Source: an uncultured Clostridia bacterium
GTDB lineage: Bacteria > Bacillota > Clostridia > Christensenellales > Borkfalkiaceae
Assembly: GCA_944328445.1 (NCBI GenBank)
Contig: CALVHO010000020.1
Location: 1 to 42,518 of the forward strand
DNA length: 42,518 nt
Direction: 5' to 3'
Shown: positions 27,165 through 36,055 of the stretch, piece after piece
Layout: each line of letters begins with the position of its first letter
Numbering within the stretch: the first letter of the stretch is position 1
Program-made: the position numbers and the translations under genes
Notes under the pieces: generated by a model
What the model saw: only the letters and a program-made list of their open reading frames with translations
Database searches by the model: none
Told to the model about the DNA's origin: nothing

Positions 27165-27871
27165 TCCCATTCCCCCAGACAGAACATCACGGCCGCGGTG
27201 AAGGCGACGGCCGCCGTTTCGGCGCGCAGGATGCGCCGCCCCAGGGTGATGCCCGCAAAGCCGGCGGCCTTCGCCTGCGCGAACTCCTCCTCCGAAAAGC
27301 CGCCCTCGCTGCCCACGACGAGGGCGCACGGGCCGCGCAGGGTGCGGAGGTCAACATCGCTCCCGCGGGCCAGTTCGCAGGCGAACAGCCTGTTCTCGTA
27401 CCCGTTGCAGGACGAGAGCGCGGAGGAAAGGTCATGAAAATACTCCACCTGCGGCACCGAGGCGCGCAGGCATTGCTTGGCGGCCTCGCGCGCCACCTTT
27501 TGCAGGCGGGAGAGCTTATTTTCGTTCATGTACGCGGCGCAATAGCGGGAGGAGAACACGCCGATCTCCGCCACGCCGAGCTCGGTGGCCTTCTGCACGG
27601 CGAACTCCGTTTTGTCCCCTTTGAGCGCGCCGAGCATGAGCCGCACGCGGGTGCGGCACTCCTTGTCCGACGGGCGGCTGCCCGTCACGCCGCAGACGAG
27701 CTCGCGCCGCCCCACAGCCCGCACGACGGCGTCGAACTCCCGCCCGCTGCCGTCCAAGAGGACGATCTCGTCCCCTTCGCGCAGGCGCAAAACGTTGACG
27801 GCGTGCGAAAATTCGTCGCCGCGCAGAACCGTTTCGGGCCCGACTTGTTCCACGAAAAAGCGGCGGGCCAT
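27161..27871 (-). CDS. rsmE: 16S rRNA m3U1498 methyltransferase RsmE
   Basis: The SPOUT-family protein has 236 residues. It starts MARRFFVEQVGPETVLRGDEFSHAVNVLRLREGDEI, the PUA-like N-terminus that docks on 16S rRNA. The C-terminal knot binds S-adenosylmethionine with VVGSEGGFSEEEF and ITLGRRILRAETAA, both diagnostic of RsmE. The mid-segment GALKGDKTEFAVQKATELGV is also typical. It methylates N3 of U1498 in the small subunit. It begins one base after prmA stops and overlaps mtaB by four bases, so these genes form one unit. Confidence 0.95.
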   Translation of the reverse strand: MARRFFVEQVGPETVLRGDEFSHAVNVLRLREGDEIVLLDGSGREFDAVVRAVGRRELVCGVTGSRPSDKECRTRVRLMLGALKGDKTEFAVQKATELGVAEIGVFSSRYCAAYMNENKLSRLQKVAREAAKQCLRASVPQVEYFHDLSSALSSCNGYENRLFACELARGSDVDLRTLRGPCALVVGSEGGFSEEEFAQAKAAGFAGITLGRRILRAETAAVAFTAAVMFCLGEWE

Positions 27872-27872
27872 T

Positions 27873-28823
27873 TCACGCCCCCTTCCGCATGGCCAGGGCG
27901 AACCACTCGCCCAGGCGGCGCTGTTCGAGAAGGCGCATGCCCACCCCCTCGTAGGCGGCGACGACCTGCGCCAGCTTGGGCTCGATGATGCCGCTGAGGA
28001 TGAGGGTGCCGCCCGCCCGCAGCCGCGCGGGGATGCTCTGCGCCAGGCGGCAGAGGATGTCCGCGGTGATGTTGGCCGTCATCACGTCGCCGCACACTTC
28101 GGCGTTTTCCAGCAGGTCGGAGAGGGCGATGCGCACCTTCCCCTCCACGCCGTTGAGGGCGGCGTTGTGCTCGCTGCTGCGCACGGCCACGTAGTCGATG
28201 TCCGTCATATACGCGAACGCGGCCCCCAGCTTGACGGCGGCGATGCCCAGGATGCCGCTGCCGCAGCCCACGTCCACGACGGTGTCCCCTTCGCGCAGGT
28301 ATTTTTGCAGCAGTTCGAGGCACATGGACGTCGTTTCGTGCTCGCCCGTGCCGAAGGCCATGTTGGAATCGAGCTTGACGATCGCCTCCCCCGCCTTGGG
28401 CTCGTAGGCGATCCACTCGGGGCAGACGACGACGCGCCCGCCGATGTGCAGGGGGCGGAAATGGGTCTTCCACACTTCCTGCCAGTCGTCCCCCTCGATC
28501 TCGCGGCGGCCCGTTTCCAGGCTGCCAAGCGCGATAAAGCCCTCGCTGCGCGCGCGCAGCGCGTCCAGCCCTTCGCGGATGGCGCGGATGTGCTCTTCGG
28601 CGGTGTCGAGGGGCAAAAAGCACTTGACGAGCACGTCCCCGCCCGCGTCTTCGGACAGGCCGTCGTCCATGTAGTCCCAAAAGGTGCTCTTGTCCCGCTG
28701 CAAGGCGATGACGTCGTTGGCGTCGTTGACGGCGACGCCGTAATTGGTGTGATCCCACAACAGGTCGGCCACCAGCTCGCTGCCCTCGCTCGTGGTGTGC
28801 ACCGTCAGTTCGATGAATTTCAT
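27873..28823 (-). CDS. prmA: Ribosomal protein L11 methyltransferase PrmA
   Basis: The protein has 316 residues. The N-terminal ~110 residues form the substrate-recognition domain with the helix and strand pattern of PrmA. The methyltransferase domain has motif I, VVDVGCGSGILGIAAVKLGA, preceded by MAFGTGEHETTSMCLELL, which is diagnostic of PrmA, and motif IV, MTANITADIL. It trimethylates ribosomal protein L11. Its ATG overlaps the stop codon of the upstream DUF2238 gene (ATGA), with GGAGG seven bases before it. It lies between that gene and rsmE in the same unit. Confidence 0.95.
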   Translation of the reverse strand: MKFIELTVHTTSEGSELVADLLWDHTNYGVAVNDANDVIALQRDKSTFWDYMDDGLSEDAGGDVLVKCFLPLDTAEEHIRAIREGLDALRARSEGFIALGSLETGRREIEGDDWQEVWKTHFRPLHIGGRVVVCPEWIAYEPKAGEAIVKLDSNMAFGTGEHETTSMCLELLQKYLREGDTVVDVGCGSGILGIAAVKLGAAFAYMTDIDYVAVRSSEHNAALNGVEGKVRIALSDLLENAEVCGDVMTANITADILCRLAQSIPARLRAGGTLILSGIIEPKLAQVVAAYEGVGMRLLEQRRLGEWFALAMRKGA

Positions 28824-29818
28824 GAACGGTCCTCCCCGCCTTCGGCGCCCGCTCGATCCCGTGCGGAAGCGCTTTCTTCGCCCTGCCCCGCTTCGGAAAC
28901 GCCTGCCTCGGCGCCCGCTTGTTCTTCGGCGCCCGCTTGTTCTTCGGCGCCCGCTTGTTCTTCGGCGCCCGCTTGTTCTTCGGCGCCCGCGGGCAGCAGG
29001 GCGCCCTCGCGTTCGAGCTTGGCCAGAAGCTGCTTTTCGGTGAGGATGACCTTATCCTCGAACCAGTGCGGCTTTTTCTTCATGCCGAGGTAGCTGACTA
29101 TGCAGACGACGAGGCAGCCGACGATGTTGATGAACATATCCCCCATCGTGTCGGCCAGGCCGTTGCCGTAAGGCACGTCGTGCGCGGTGCCCGCCACGGG
29201 CTGCCCGTTCACGACGATCTCGGCGCCCTCGATGATGGAATCCTGCCAGCGCTGCATGTTGGAGCCGAACAGGCGGTCGAGCGCCCATTCGATCAGTTCC
29301 CACACGTATTCGCTGGTCATGGCGAAGCAGAAGGTGAACAGCACCACGAAAAAGGGCGAGAGCTTGTTCACGCCCACGCGGTTGTTCAAAAGCCAAACGA
29401 CCGAAAAGCTCAGCAGCGAAAAGACGACGCCGCCCGTGGCGTGCAGCACCTTGTCGTACAAAAACACGTGGTCGTAGGCGCGGAAGATCTCGCCCAGCAC
29501 GAAGTGCGCGAACACCCACACGTACAGCACGATGGTGATGAAGTTGGGGAAATAGCAGCGGAATTTGCGCTGGATGAGCAGCGGGATATTGAGGATGACC
29601 AGCGCGCCCACGCACTGAAAGACGTGGTTGACGGTGATGTCCAGCCCGCGCTCCTCTTCGAGAAAGTAAATGACGATGGACGCTGCCATCGTCAGCACGG
29701 TGACGGCCTGCAAGATCCAGTTGAGGATGATGGCGTGGCGGCCCTTCTTCCAAACGGCCGTGTACACCGCGCGCTCCTGCTCGCCGAGGTTTTGCAATCG
29801 CTTGTCTAAGTATTTCAT
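28820..29818 (-). CDS. DUF2238 (YjdF-like) integral membrane protein, leaderless mRNA
   Basis: The protein has 332 residues from the ATG at 29818 (MKYLDKRLQNLG). It has about seven hydrophobic segments. YDKVLHATGGVVFSLL, SEYVWELIEWALDRLFG and GLADTMGDMFINIVGC match the DUF2238/YjdF pattern (conserved D, H, E-W and D residues in membrane helices). Function is unknown. After the last helix a cytoplasmic tail carries four to five copies of AGAEEQ and then an acidic low-complexity end. The stop overlaps the prmA start, so this gene heads the operon. Its start lies seven bases after a -10 box with no Shine-Dalgarno, so it is probably translated as a leaderless mRNA. The upstream frame to 29854 covers the promoter and is rejected. 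Confidence 0.82.
   Translation of the reverse strand: MKYLDKRLQNLGEQERAVYTAVWKKGRHAIILNWILQAVTVLTMAASIVIYFLEEERGLDITVNHVFQCVGALVILNIPLLIQRKFRCYFPNFITIVLYVWVFAHFVLGEIFRAYDHVFLYDKVLHATGGVVFSLLSFSVVWLLNNRVGVNKLSPFFVVLFTFCFAMTSEYVWELIEWALDRLFGSNMQRWQDSIIEGAEIVVNGQPVAGTAHDVPYGNGLADTMGDMFINIVGCLVVCIVSYLGMKKKPHWFEDKVILTEKQLLAKLEREGALLPAGAEEQAGAEEQAGAEEQAGAEEQAGAEAGVSEAGQGEESASARDRAGAEGGEDRS
28908..28990 (+). repeat. 18-bp in-frame tandem repeat in the DUF2238 gene tail
   Basis: About 4.5 nearly identical copies of an 18-base unit (GGCGCCCGCTTGTTCTTC on the plus strand) encode AGAEEQ repeats in the C-terminal tail. The unit is a multiple of three, so copy number can change without frameshift. Confidence 0.93.
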
Positions 29819-29825
29819 GCCGAAT

Positions 29826-29854
29826 ATTGTACAGGATTTGCGCGCGTTCGTCAA
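29826..29854 (-). promoter_or_regulatory. Promoter of the DUF2238-prmA-rsmE-mtaB-hit unit
   Basis: On the minus strand, -35 TTGACG (29849-29854) and -10 TACAAT (29826-29831) have a 17-base spacer. Only seven bases (29819-29825) separate the -10 box from the ATG, which puts the expected transcription start on the start codon. Confidence 0.82.
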
Positions 29855-29884
29855 TTCATTTGAGCCCCGCCGACCGCCAAGAAT

Positions 29885-29916
29885 AAAAAGCCGCCCGCGG
29901 AACGAAGGACGGCTTT
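29885..29916 (-). terminator. Intrinsic terminator of the TetR gene
   Basis: The arms AAAGCCG and CGGCTTT, extended by further pairs, enclose a loop and are followed on the minus strand by TTTTTATTC. The structure lies 60 bases beyond the TetR stop and upstream of the DUF2238 promoter. Confidence 0.75.
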
Positions 29917-29975
29917 GGAGGGCGCGGTGCGGGCGGGCGCAGACGGGCGCAAAATGACGGGGCGCGGGGCCCGCC

Positions 29976-30494
29976 CTATTTGTTGTAAATGGCCCCGACG
30001 ATGAGCCTTGCCAGGGCGGCGGGGTCCTCCGCGCAGCCGTCTTCCAGCCACTTCATGGATACGTTGTACAGCATGCCCGCGTAGAGATAAGGAAGATACG
30101 GGTCCTTTTCGGGGTGGTCGCGGCGGAAATCTTCGGCAAAGCAGCGGTTGAGGAAATCCAGGTACAGCCCGCTCAGGTTCGCCTTTTGCAGAAGGCGGAA
30201 GGACTCCTTGTGTTCACGAAACAGCCGCAAACTCTCCTCGGCCACGCGGATATGGTCCTCCTTGTTCCGCGGGTAATAGTGCTGCGAGAACACGAATTCC
30301 TTGGCGTGGTAGGTAAAATAGTATGCGATGACGTCTTCCTTGCTCTTGAAATAGCGGTAGAAGGTCGCCCGCCCCACGCCCGCCTTGCGGACGATGTCGC
30401 TCACGGCGATCTTCGGGTATTCGCAGACGTCCATCAGGCGGAACAGCGCCTGCACGATGTAGTGCCGCGTGTACTCTTCGGACAAATAACTCAT
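29976..30494 (-). CDS. TetR/AcrR-family transcriptional regulator
   Basis: The product is 172 residues from the ATG at 30494, with GGGGAAG eight bases upstream. The N-terminal helix-turn-helix is VSDIVRKAGVGRATFYRYFKSKEDVIAYYF, a textbook TetR DNA-binding motif. The C-terminal ~110 residues are all-helical, with aromatic residues that could form a ligand pocket and dimer face (a TetR_C-like end, LYAGMLYNVSMKWLEDG). It is divergent from a two-gene membrane-protein operon, and the two promoters overlap, so it very likely represses both. The ligand is unknown. Its leader is about 90 bases. Confidence 0.92.
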   Translation of the reverse strand: MSYLSEEYTRHYIVQALFRLMDVCEYPKIAVSDIVRKAGVGRATFYRYFKSKEDVIAYYFTYHAKEFVFSQHYYPRNKEDHIRVAEESLRLFREHKESFRLLQKANLSGLYLDFLNRCFAEDFRRDHPEKDPYLPYLYAGMLYNVSMKWLEDGCAEDPAALARLIVGAIYNK

Positions 30495-30568
30495 GATACA
30501 AACTTCCCCTTTGTGTTTCATCGGCGAAGACAAAAGGCGCAGACCTGTCTCACGGCGCCTTCCGCCGG

Positions 30569-30621
30569 TTGCGCCCGCCGCGGTTTTGTATTATGATACA
30601 CTTGTCTTACGGAGAAGTCAA
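30569..30621. promoter_or_regulatory. Overlapping divergent promoters with putative TetR operator
   Basis: Plus strand: -35 TTGCGC (30569-30574), 17-base spacer, -10 TATGAT (30592-30597). Minus strand: -35 TTGACT (30616-30621), 17-base spacer, -10 TATCAT (30593-30598). The two -10 boxes overlap in opposite orientation. Both sit on the inverted repeat TGTAT-TATG-ATACA (30587-30600), a good candidate for the operator of the adjacent TetR protein. RNA polymerase could use only one promoter at a time. Confidence 0.75.
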
Positions 30622-30672
30622 CCGAACGCGCCTTTTCCGCGGACGCATCTTCATGAAAAGGGAGACAAAACC

Positions 30673-31203
30673 ATGCAGGAAAGAGACTTTGTTTGCTACG
30701 AATACAAGACGGTGACCGCCAAAGCGCAGGAGCAGACGCGCGCGGCGGACTTCTGCGAGGCCTTCGGCTGGGAGCTGACGGACGTTTCGCCCTCGTTCGG
30801 CGGCGTCGTGCTGTCGCTGCGGCGGGACAGGAAGCTGCGGCACAGGCAGGAGCTCGGCAGGCTGGAACGGCAGGCCGAAGGCGCGGCGGCCGAGCTGAAA
30901 GCGCTGCAACGCAAAAAGACGCGGGGCGCCAAGGTGTTTGCCTGGCTGTTCGGCGCCGCCGCCGCGCTCGTGTTCGGCGGCGGGATGAGCCTTTGCATGC
31001 TCGCCCAAAGCGGCGCCGCGCTGGCGGGCGGCGTACTGCTCGGGCTCGCGGGCGCGGCGCTCTGCTGCGTGAACTACCCGATCTTTTGCAAGCTCGCGGC
31101 AAAAAAGGCCGAGGCGCTGCTGCCCGCGATCGACAGGGCAGAAGAAAAGCTGGCACTCCTCCTCGAAAAGGGCGACGGGCTGCTGCGCGGCGAACAGTTC
31201 TGA
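30673..31203 (+). CDS. Conserved-type membrane protein of unknown function (two TM segments)
   Basis: The product is 176 residues. The ATG at 30673 has GGGAG eight bases upstream; the longer frame to 30493 overlaps the promoter and is rejected. Residues 1-60 are soluble (YEYKTVTAKAQEQTRAADFCEAFGWELTDV...LSLRRDRKLRHR) and followed by a coiled-coil-like stretch (QELGRLERQAEGAAAELKALQRKKTRG). Two hydrophobic segments form a hairpin at about 97-145, and a short charged helical tail ends the protein. I do not recognise a family. It is the first gene of the TetR-controlled plus-strand operon, so a role in envelope stress or efflux is possible but unproven. Confidence 0.78.
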   Translation: MQERDFVCYEYKTVTAKAQEQTRAADFCEAFGWELTDVSPSFGGVVLSLRRDRKLRHRQELGRLERQAEGAAAELKALQRKKTRGAKVFAWLFGAAAALVFGGGMSLCMLAQSGAALAGGVLLGLAGAALCCVNYPIFCKLAAKKAEALLPAIDRAEEKLALLLEKGDGLLRGEQF

Positions 31204-31222
31204 CCGCGCGAAAACGCCTGCG

Positions 31223-32128
31223 ATGTGGAAGCGGCTCCTATGCGCCCTGCGCCGCCCGCGCGGCGCGTTCTTACTCTGTTTTTACGCCGTATTCGCCGCC
31301 CTGTTGGCGGGCACCGCGCTCCTGCTCGCCCTCGCGCCGGACATTACCGCCCTGCACGCGGCCGTGTTTGCCCTGACGGCGGCGGGGCTCGCCTACGCCG
31401 TATACACGGCGGTGCTGTTCGCGCCCAAGGCCAAAGCGGCGGCCGTGCGCCTGTTGCAGCGGCGCCCGTTCACGGCGGAACTGATCCGAAACTACGGCCT
31501 GCGCACCGTCGTATTCTCTTTTTGCGGCTTCGCCGTCAGCGTCGCCTACGCCGCCTTGCAGGCGGGGCTGGGCATCGCGGCGCGCTCGCTGTGGAACGTG
31601 ACCGTTGCGGGCTTTTACTTCGTTCTCATCGCGCTCAGAGGCGTCGTCCTGTTTTTCGGGTGCAGGCGCGCGGGCGACGAAAAGAGGGAACGGCGCATCT
31701 ACGCCCTCTGCGGCGGGATGCTCAACCTGCTCACCCCCGTGCTCGCGGGGCTGGTCGTGCTCGCGCAGACGGCCGACCTCTCCTTCGCCTACGCGGGAGT
31801 CATGATCTATTTTTCCGCCGCCTACACCTTCGGCAAGATCGTATCCGCCGCCGTGCAGTTTTTCCGCGCGCGGAGGCAGGACCGCCTCGCCGTGCGGGCG
31901 CTGCGCAACATCAACCTCGTGACCGCGCTGTATTCCGTGCTCGTTTTGCAGATCGCCATGCTCCAAGCCTTCGGCGAACAAAGCGGCACGGGCAACGCCC
32001 TGCTCGGCGGGGCCATCGCGGTGCTGACGTTCATCATAGGCCTCGCCATGATCGTGCGCGCCCGCAGGACGCGCGGTGAACGGCGCCCGCCCGAAACCGT
32101 CGAAACCCCCGCCGACCGCCAAGAATGA
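31223..32128 (+). CDS. Polytopic membrane protein of unknown function (about 8 TM)
   Basis: The 301-residue protein has eight hydrophobic segments, and its cytoplasmic loops are rich in Arg (RRPFTAELIRNYGLR, RRAGDEKRERR, RARRQDR). The last residues form a short charged tail. No transporter signature was recognised. It follows the two-TM protein by 19 bases with only a weak ribosome binding site, suggesting coupled translation. A strong terminator follows 40 bases after the stop. The two products may form a complex under TetR control, which is inference from gene order only. Confidence 0.78.
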   Translation: MWKRLLCALRRPRGAFLLCFYAVFAALLAGTALLLALAPDITALHAAVFALTAAGLAYAVYTAVLFAPKAKAAAVRLLQRRPFTAELIRNYGLRTVVFSFCGFAVSVAYAALQAGLGIAARSLWNVTVAGFYFVLIALRGVVLFFGCRRAGDEKRERRIYALCGGMLNLLTPVLAGLVVLAQTADLSFAYAGVMIYFSAAYTFGKIVSAAVQFFRARRQDRLAVRALRNINLVTALYSVLVLQIAMLQAFGEQSGTGNALLGGAIAVLTFIIGLAMIVRARRTRGERRPPETVETPADRQE

Positions 32129-32168
32129 AAAGTGACCCGCACGGGCCGCAAATTTTCCGAAGGTATAC

Positions 32169-32207
32169 AAAACGGAGCCGCGCTCTTGCGGCTCCGTTTT
32201 GTTTTTT
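32169..32207. terminator. Bidirectional terminator between the membrane-protein operon and dnaJ
   Basis: A perfect 13-base stem (32169-32181 with 32188-32200, core ACGGAGCCGC) has a 6-base loop. On the plus strand it runs into TTTTGTTTTTT, and on the minus strand into TTTTG. It serves the convergent ends of the plus-strand operon and the dnaK-dnaJ transcript. Confidence 0.92.
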
Positions 32208-32233
32208 GGTCCGCGTTTTGGGCAGACGTATGT

Positions 32234-33373
32234 TCATTTTTTATACGGGTCGACGCCGTACATGGCCTGCACGTTGTCGCGGAAGGCGCGCATCTTGGCG
32301 CTCTGGCGGATGTCCAGGCCCGCGTCGAGCTCCTCCACGGCGCGCTTTTGCTCGCGGGTGAGCTTGGTGGGCACTTCGACGATGACGGTGATGTACATAT
32401 CCCCCGTGCCCAAGCGGGTGCGGATGCCCCGCCCGCGCACCAAAAAGCGGGTGCCGCTCTGCGTGCCTTCGGGGATGAGGTACTCGAAGGGTTCGTCCAG
32501 CCCCGGCACGCGCACCTTGCCACCCAGCGCCGCCGTGGCGTAGGAGACGGGCAGGTCGATGTACAGGTCTCTGTCCTTGCGCTTGAAAAATTTGTGCGGC
32601 TCGACGCGGAACACGACGATGAGGTCGCCCGGCTCTCCGCCGCGCGTGGCCTGGCCGTACCCCTTTTTGCGGATGTAGCTGTTGGTATCCGCCCCCGCGG
32701 GGACGTTGAGAGTGACCACCGTCTCCTTGCGGACGTAGCCCTTGCCCTTGCAGTCGGGGCACATGTCGGTGATCTTTTTGCCCGTGCCGCCGCAGGCGTC
32801 GCACACGGCCATGCGGATGGTGCGGCCGAAGAGGGTATCCTGCGTGTAGCGGACCTGGCCCGTGCCCTTGCACTTATCGCAGGTCTTGAAGGCGGTGCCG
32901 TTTTTGGCGCCCGTGCCGTGGCAGGACGCGCAGGGCTCGTTGCGCGTGTAGCGCACTTCCTTGGTGCAGCCTTTGGCCGCGTCGAGGAAGGAGAGCTTGA
33001 CCTCAACGGTGACGTCCTCCCCCTGCCGCGCCGCCGAGGACGCCTGGCCGCCGCCCCCGCCGAAGCCCGAAAAGAATTCGCTGAAAATATCCCCGAAGCC
33101 CGAAAAACCCGAAAAGCCCGCGCCGCCGAAGCCGCCCGCGCCCCCGCGCATGCCGGGGTGGTCGAGCTCGTAGTCGTACTGCTGGCGCTTCTGCGGGTCG
33201 GAGAGCACCTCGTTGGCCTCGTTCACTTCCTTGAACTTGGCCGCGGCGTTGGCGTCTCCGGGGTGCAGGTCGGGGTGGTACTGTTTGACCAGCTTGCGGT
33301 AGGCCGCCTTGATGTCTGCCTCGCTCGCCTTGCGGTCCACGCCCAATATTTCGTAATAATTTTTGTCAGCCAT
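32234..33373 (-). CDS. dnaJ: Chaperone protein DnaJ
   Basis: The 379-residue co-chaperone stimulates DnaK ATP hydrolysis and delivers unfolded clients in the cytoplasm. The J domain contains the essential HPD in YHPDLHPGDANAAAKF (residues 32-34). A Gly/Phe-rich linker follows (GGAGGFGGAGFSGFSGFGD). Four zinc-binding repeats are complete: CASCHGTG, CDKCKGTG, CDACGGTG and CPDCKGKG. The C-terminal substrate-binding beta domains follow. The ATG has GAGGGG five bases upstream. It lies 143 bases after dnaK, in a gap with two very stable hairpins. Confidence 0.97.
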   Translation of the reverse strand: MADKNYYEILGVDRKASEADIKAAYRKLVKQYHPDLHPGDANAAAKFKEVNEANEVLSDPQKRQQYDYELDHPGMRGGAGGFGGAGFSGFSGFGDIFSEFFSGFGGGGGQASSAARQGEDVTVEVKLSFLDAAKGCTKEVRYTRNEPCASCHGTGAKNGTAFKTCDKCKGTGQVRYTQDTLFGRTIRMAVCDACGGTGKKITDMCPDCKGKGYVRKETVVTLNVPAGADTNSYIRKKGYGQATRGGEPGDLIVVFRVEPHKFFKRKDRDLYIDLPVSYATAALGGKVRVPGLDEPFEYLIPEGTQSGTRFLVRGRGIRTRLGTGDMYITVIVEVPTKLTREQKRAVEELDAGLDIRQSAKMRAFRDNVQAMYGVDPYKK

Positions 33374-33396
33374 AAATACCCCTCACACCGCCCGCA

Positions 33397-33459
33397 GGCG
33401 GCCCCGAAGGGCCGCCGCCGCGGTGCGCCTTGCCCGCCGCGCCCGAAGGCGCGGCGGGC
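33397..33459 (-). other. Two UUCG-capped hairpins in the dnaK-dnaJ gap
   Basis: In the minus-strand RNA the first hairpin pairs 8 bases (33397-33404 with 33409-33416) and the second pairs 12 bases (33432-33443 with 33448-33459). Both are closed by C-UUCG-G tetraloops, the most stable kind. Neither is followed by a convincing T-tract on the minus strand. They could slow RNase digestion or cause partial termination, so that dnaK mRNA exceeds dnaJ mRNA. Confidence 0.75.
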
Positions 33460-33516
33460 ACTCCTGTATCTGTTTTTTTGCGCGGCCGCGGCAAAGCCGC
33501 TGCCGCCCGCGCGGCG

Positions 33517-35334
<1,818 letters not shown>

Positions 35335-35473
35335 TCACTCCTTTTTGAGGTAAAAAGAAATTACCGATTTTTTTTATTTTCCGCGGAGCGGCCGAAGCCG
35401 CCGCCGTGTTTGCGATCTTGATGCCCCCGCGGCTCCGCAAAGCGCGGCGTTTACGGGGGGATGTTGCAGAATT

Positions 35474-35737
35474 CAGAATGTAAAATGTAGAATGTAGAAT
35501 TGAGGACAATTCTACTGTCATCCCGAGCGCCCTACTGTCATCCCGAGCCTGTCGAGGGATCTCATGGCGCGGGCTTTCGGAATGTAGAATGTAGAGTGTA
35601 GAGTGTAGAATTGAGGACAATTCTACTGTCGTCCCGAGCGCCCTACTGTCATCCCGAGCCTGTCGAGGGATCTCATGGCGCGGGCTTTCGGAATGTAGAA
35701 TGTAGAGTGTAGAGTGTAGAATTGAGGACAAACCTTA
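35474..35737 (+). repeat. 111-bp tandem repeat array between grpE and dnaK
   Basis: About 2.5 copies of a 111-base unit run in tandem (35474-35579, 35580-35690, partial from 35691). Each joins a block of TGTAGAATG/GTGTAGAG units ending AGAATTGAGGACA to a half-copy of the GTCATCCCGAGC element. The copies are nearly identical, which indicates recent expansion. The apparent 136-residue minus-strand frame here is a translation of the repeat, not a gene. Confidence 0.93.
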
Positions 35738-35841
35738 TGTCATCCCGAGCCTGCCGAGGGATCTCATGGCGGGCTTTGCCGTGGGCGGGCATGAGATCCT
35801 TCGACTGCGCCTCACTTCGTTCGGCTCCGCTCAGGATGACA
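35738..35841. repeat. Palindromic ~104-bp intergenic element (MITE-like), copy 1
   Basis: The ends are imperfect inverted repeats, TGTCATCCCGAGC and GCTCAGGATGACA. Inner arms GGGATCTCAT and ATGAGATCC pair as well, so the whole element can fold into one long hairpin. It has no gene. A second full copy is at 42390, half-copies start at 35536 and 35647, and the start of another is at the right edge (42503). Confidence 0.9.
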
Positions 35842-36055
35842 AGGAGGCGCGAGTCCGTTCAGCCCCTAAAACGCACGGGAAAAATTTTCGTGAACTTTAC
35901 AAAGTATTGTGCGCCGAGCGCGAACCCGTTTCGGCAAGCGATCGCGCACAAGACAAGGAAGGCGCGGCTTTTGCGAGGGGAGCGTATACAGACATACGTG
36001 ACCCGAGAAAAAACGCAAGCCTGACACAGTATTGTGCGCCGAGCGCGAACCGAAA
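35842..36055. other. Rest of the grpE-dnaK gap with a 24-bp direct repeat
   Basis: The segment has no credible gene. An exact 24-base direct repeat beginning AGTATTGTGCGCCGAGC occurs at 35903-35926 and 36028-36051, the second ending 4 bases from the grpE stop. The 101 bases between them look non-coding. The pair may be a scar of a recombination or insertion event downstream of grpE. Confidence 0.7.

Noticed and set aside
31822..33006. 394-codon minus-strand frame over dnaJ
   Set aside because: It is dnaJ read in another frame, Ser/Arg/Pro/Ala-rich. The true dnaJ frame has all four zinc motifs.
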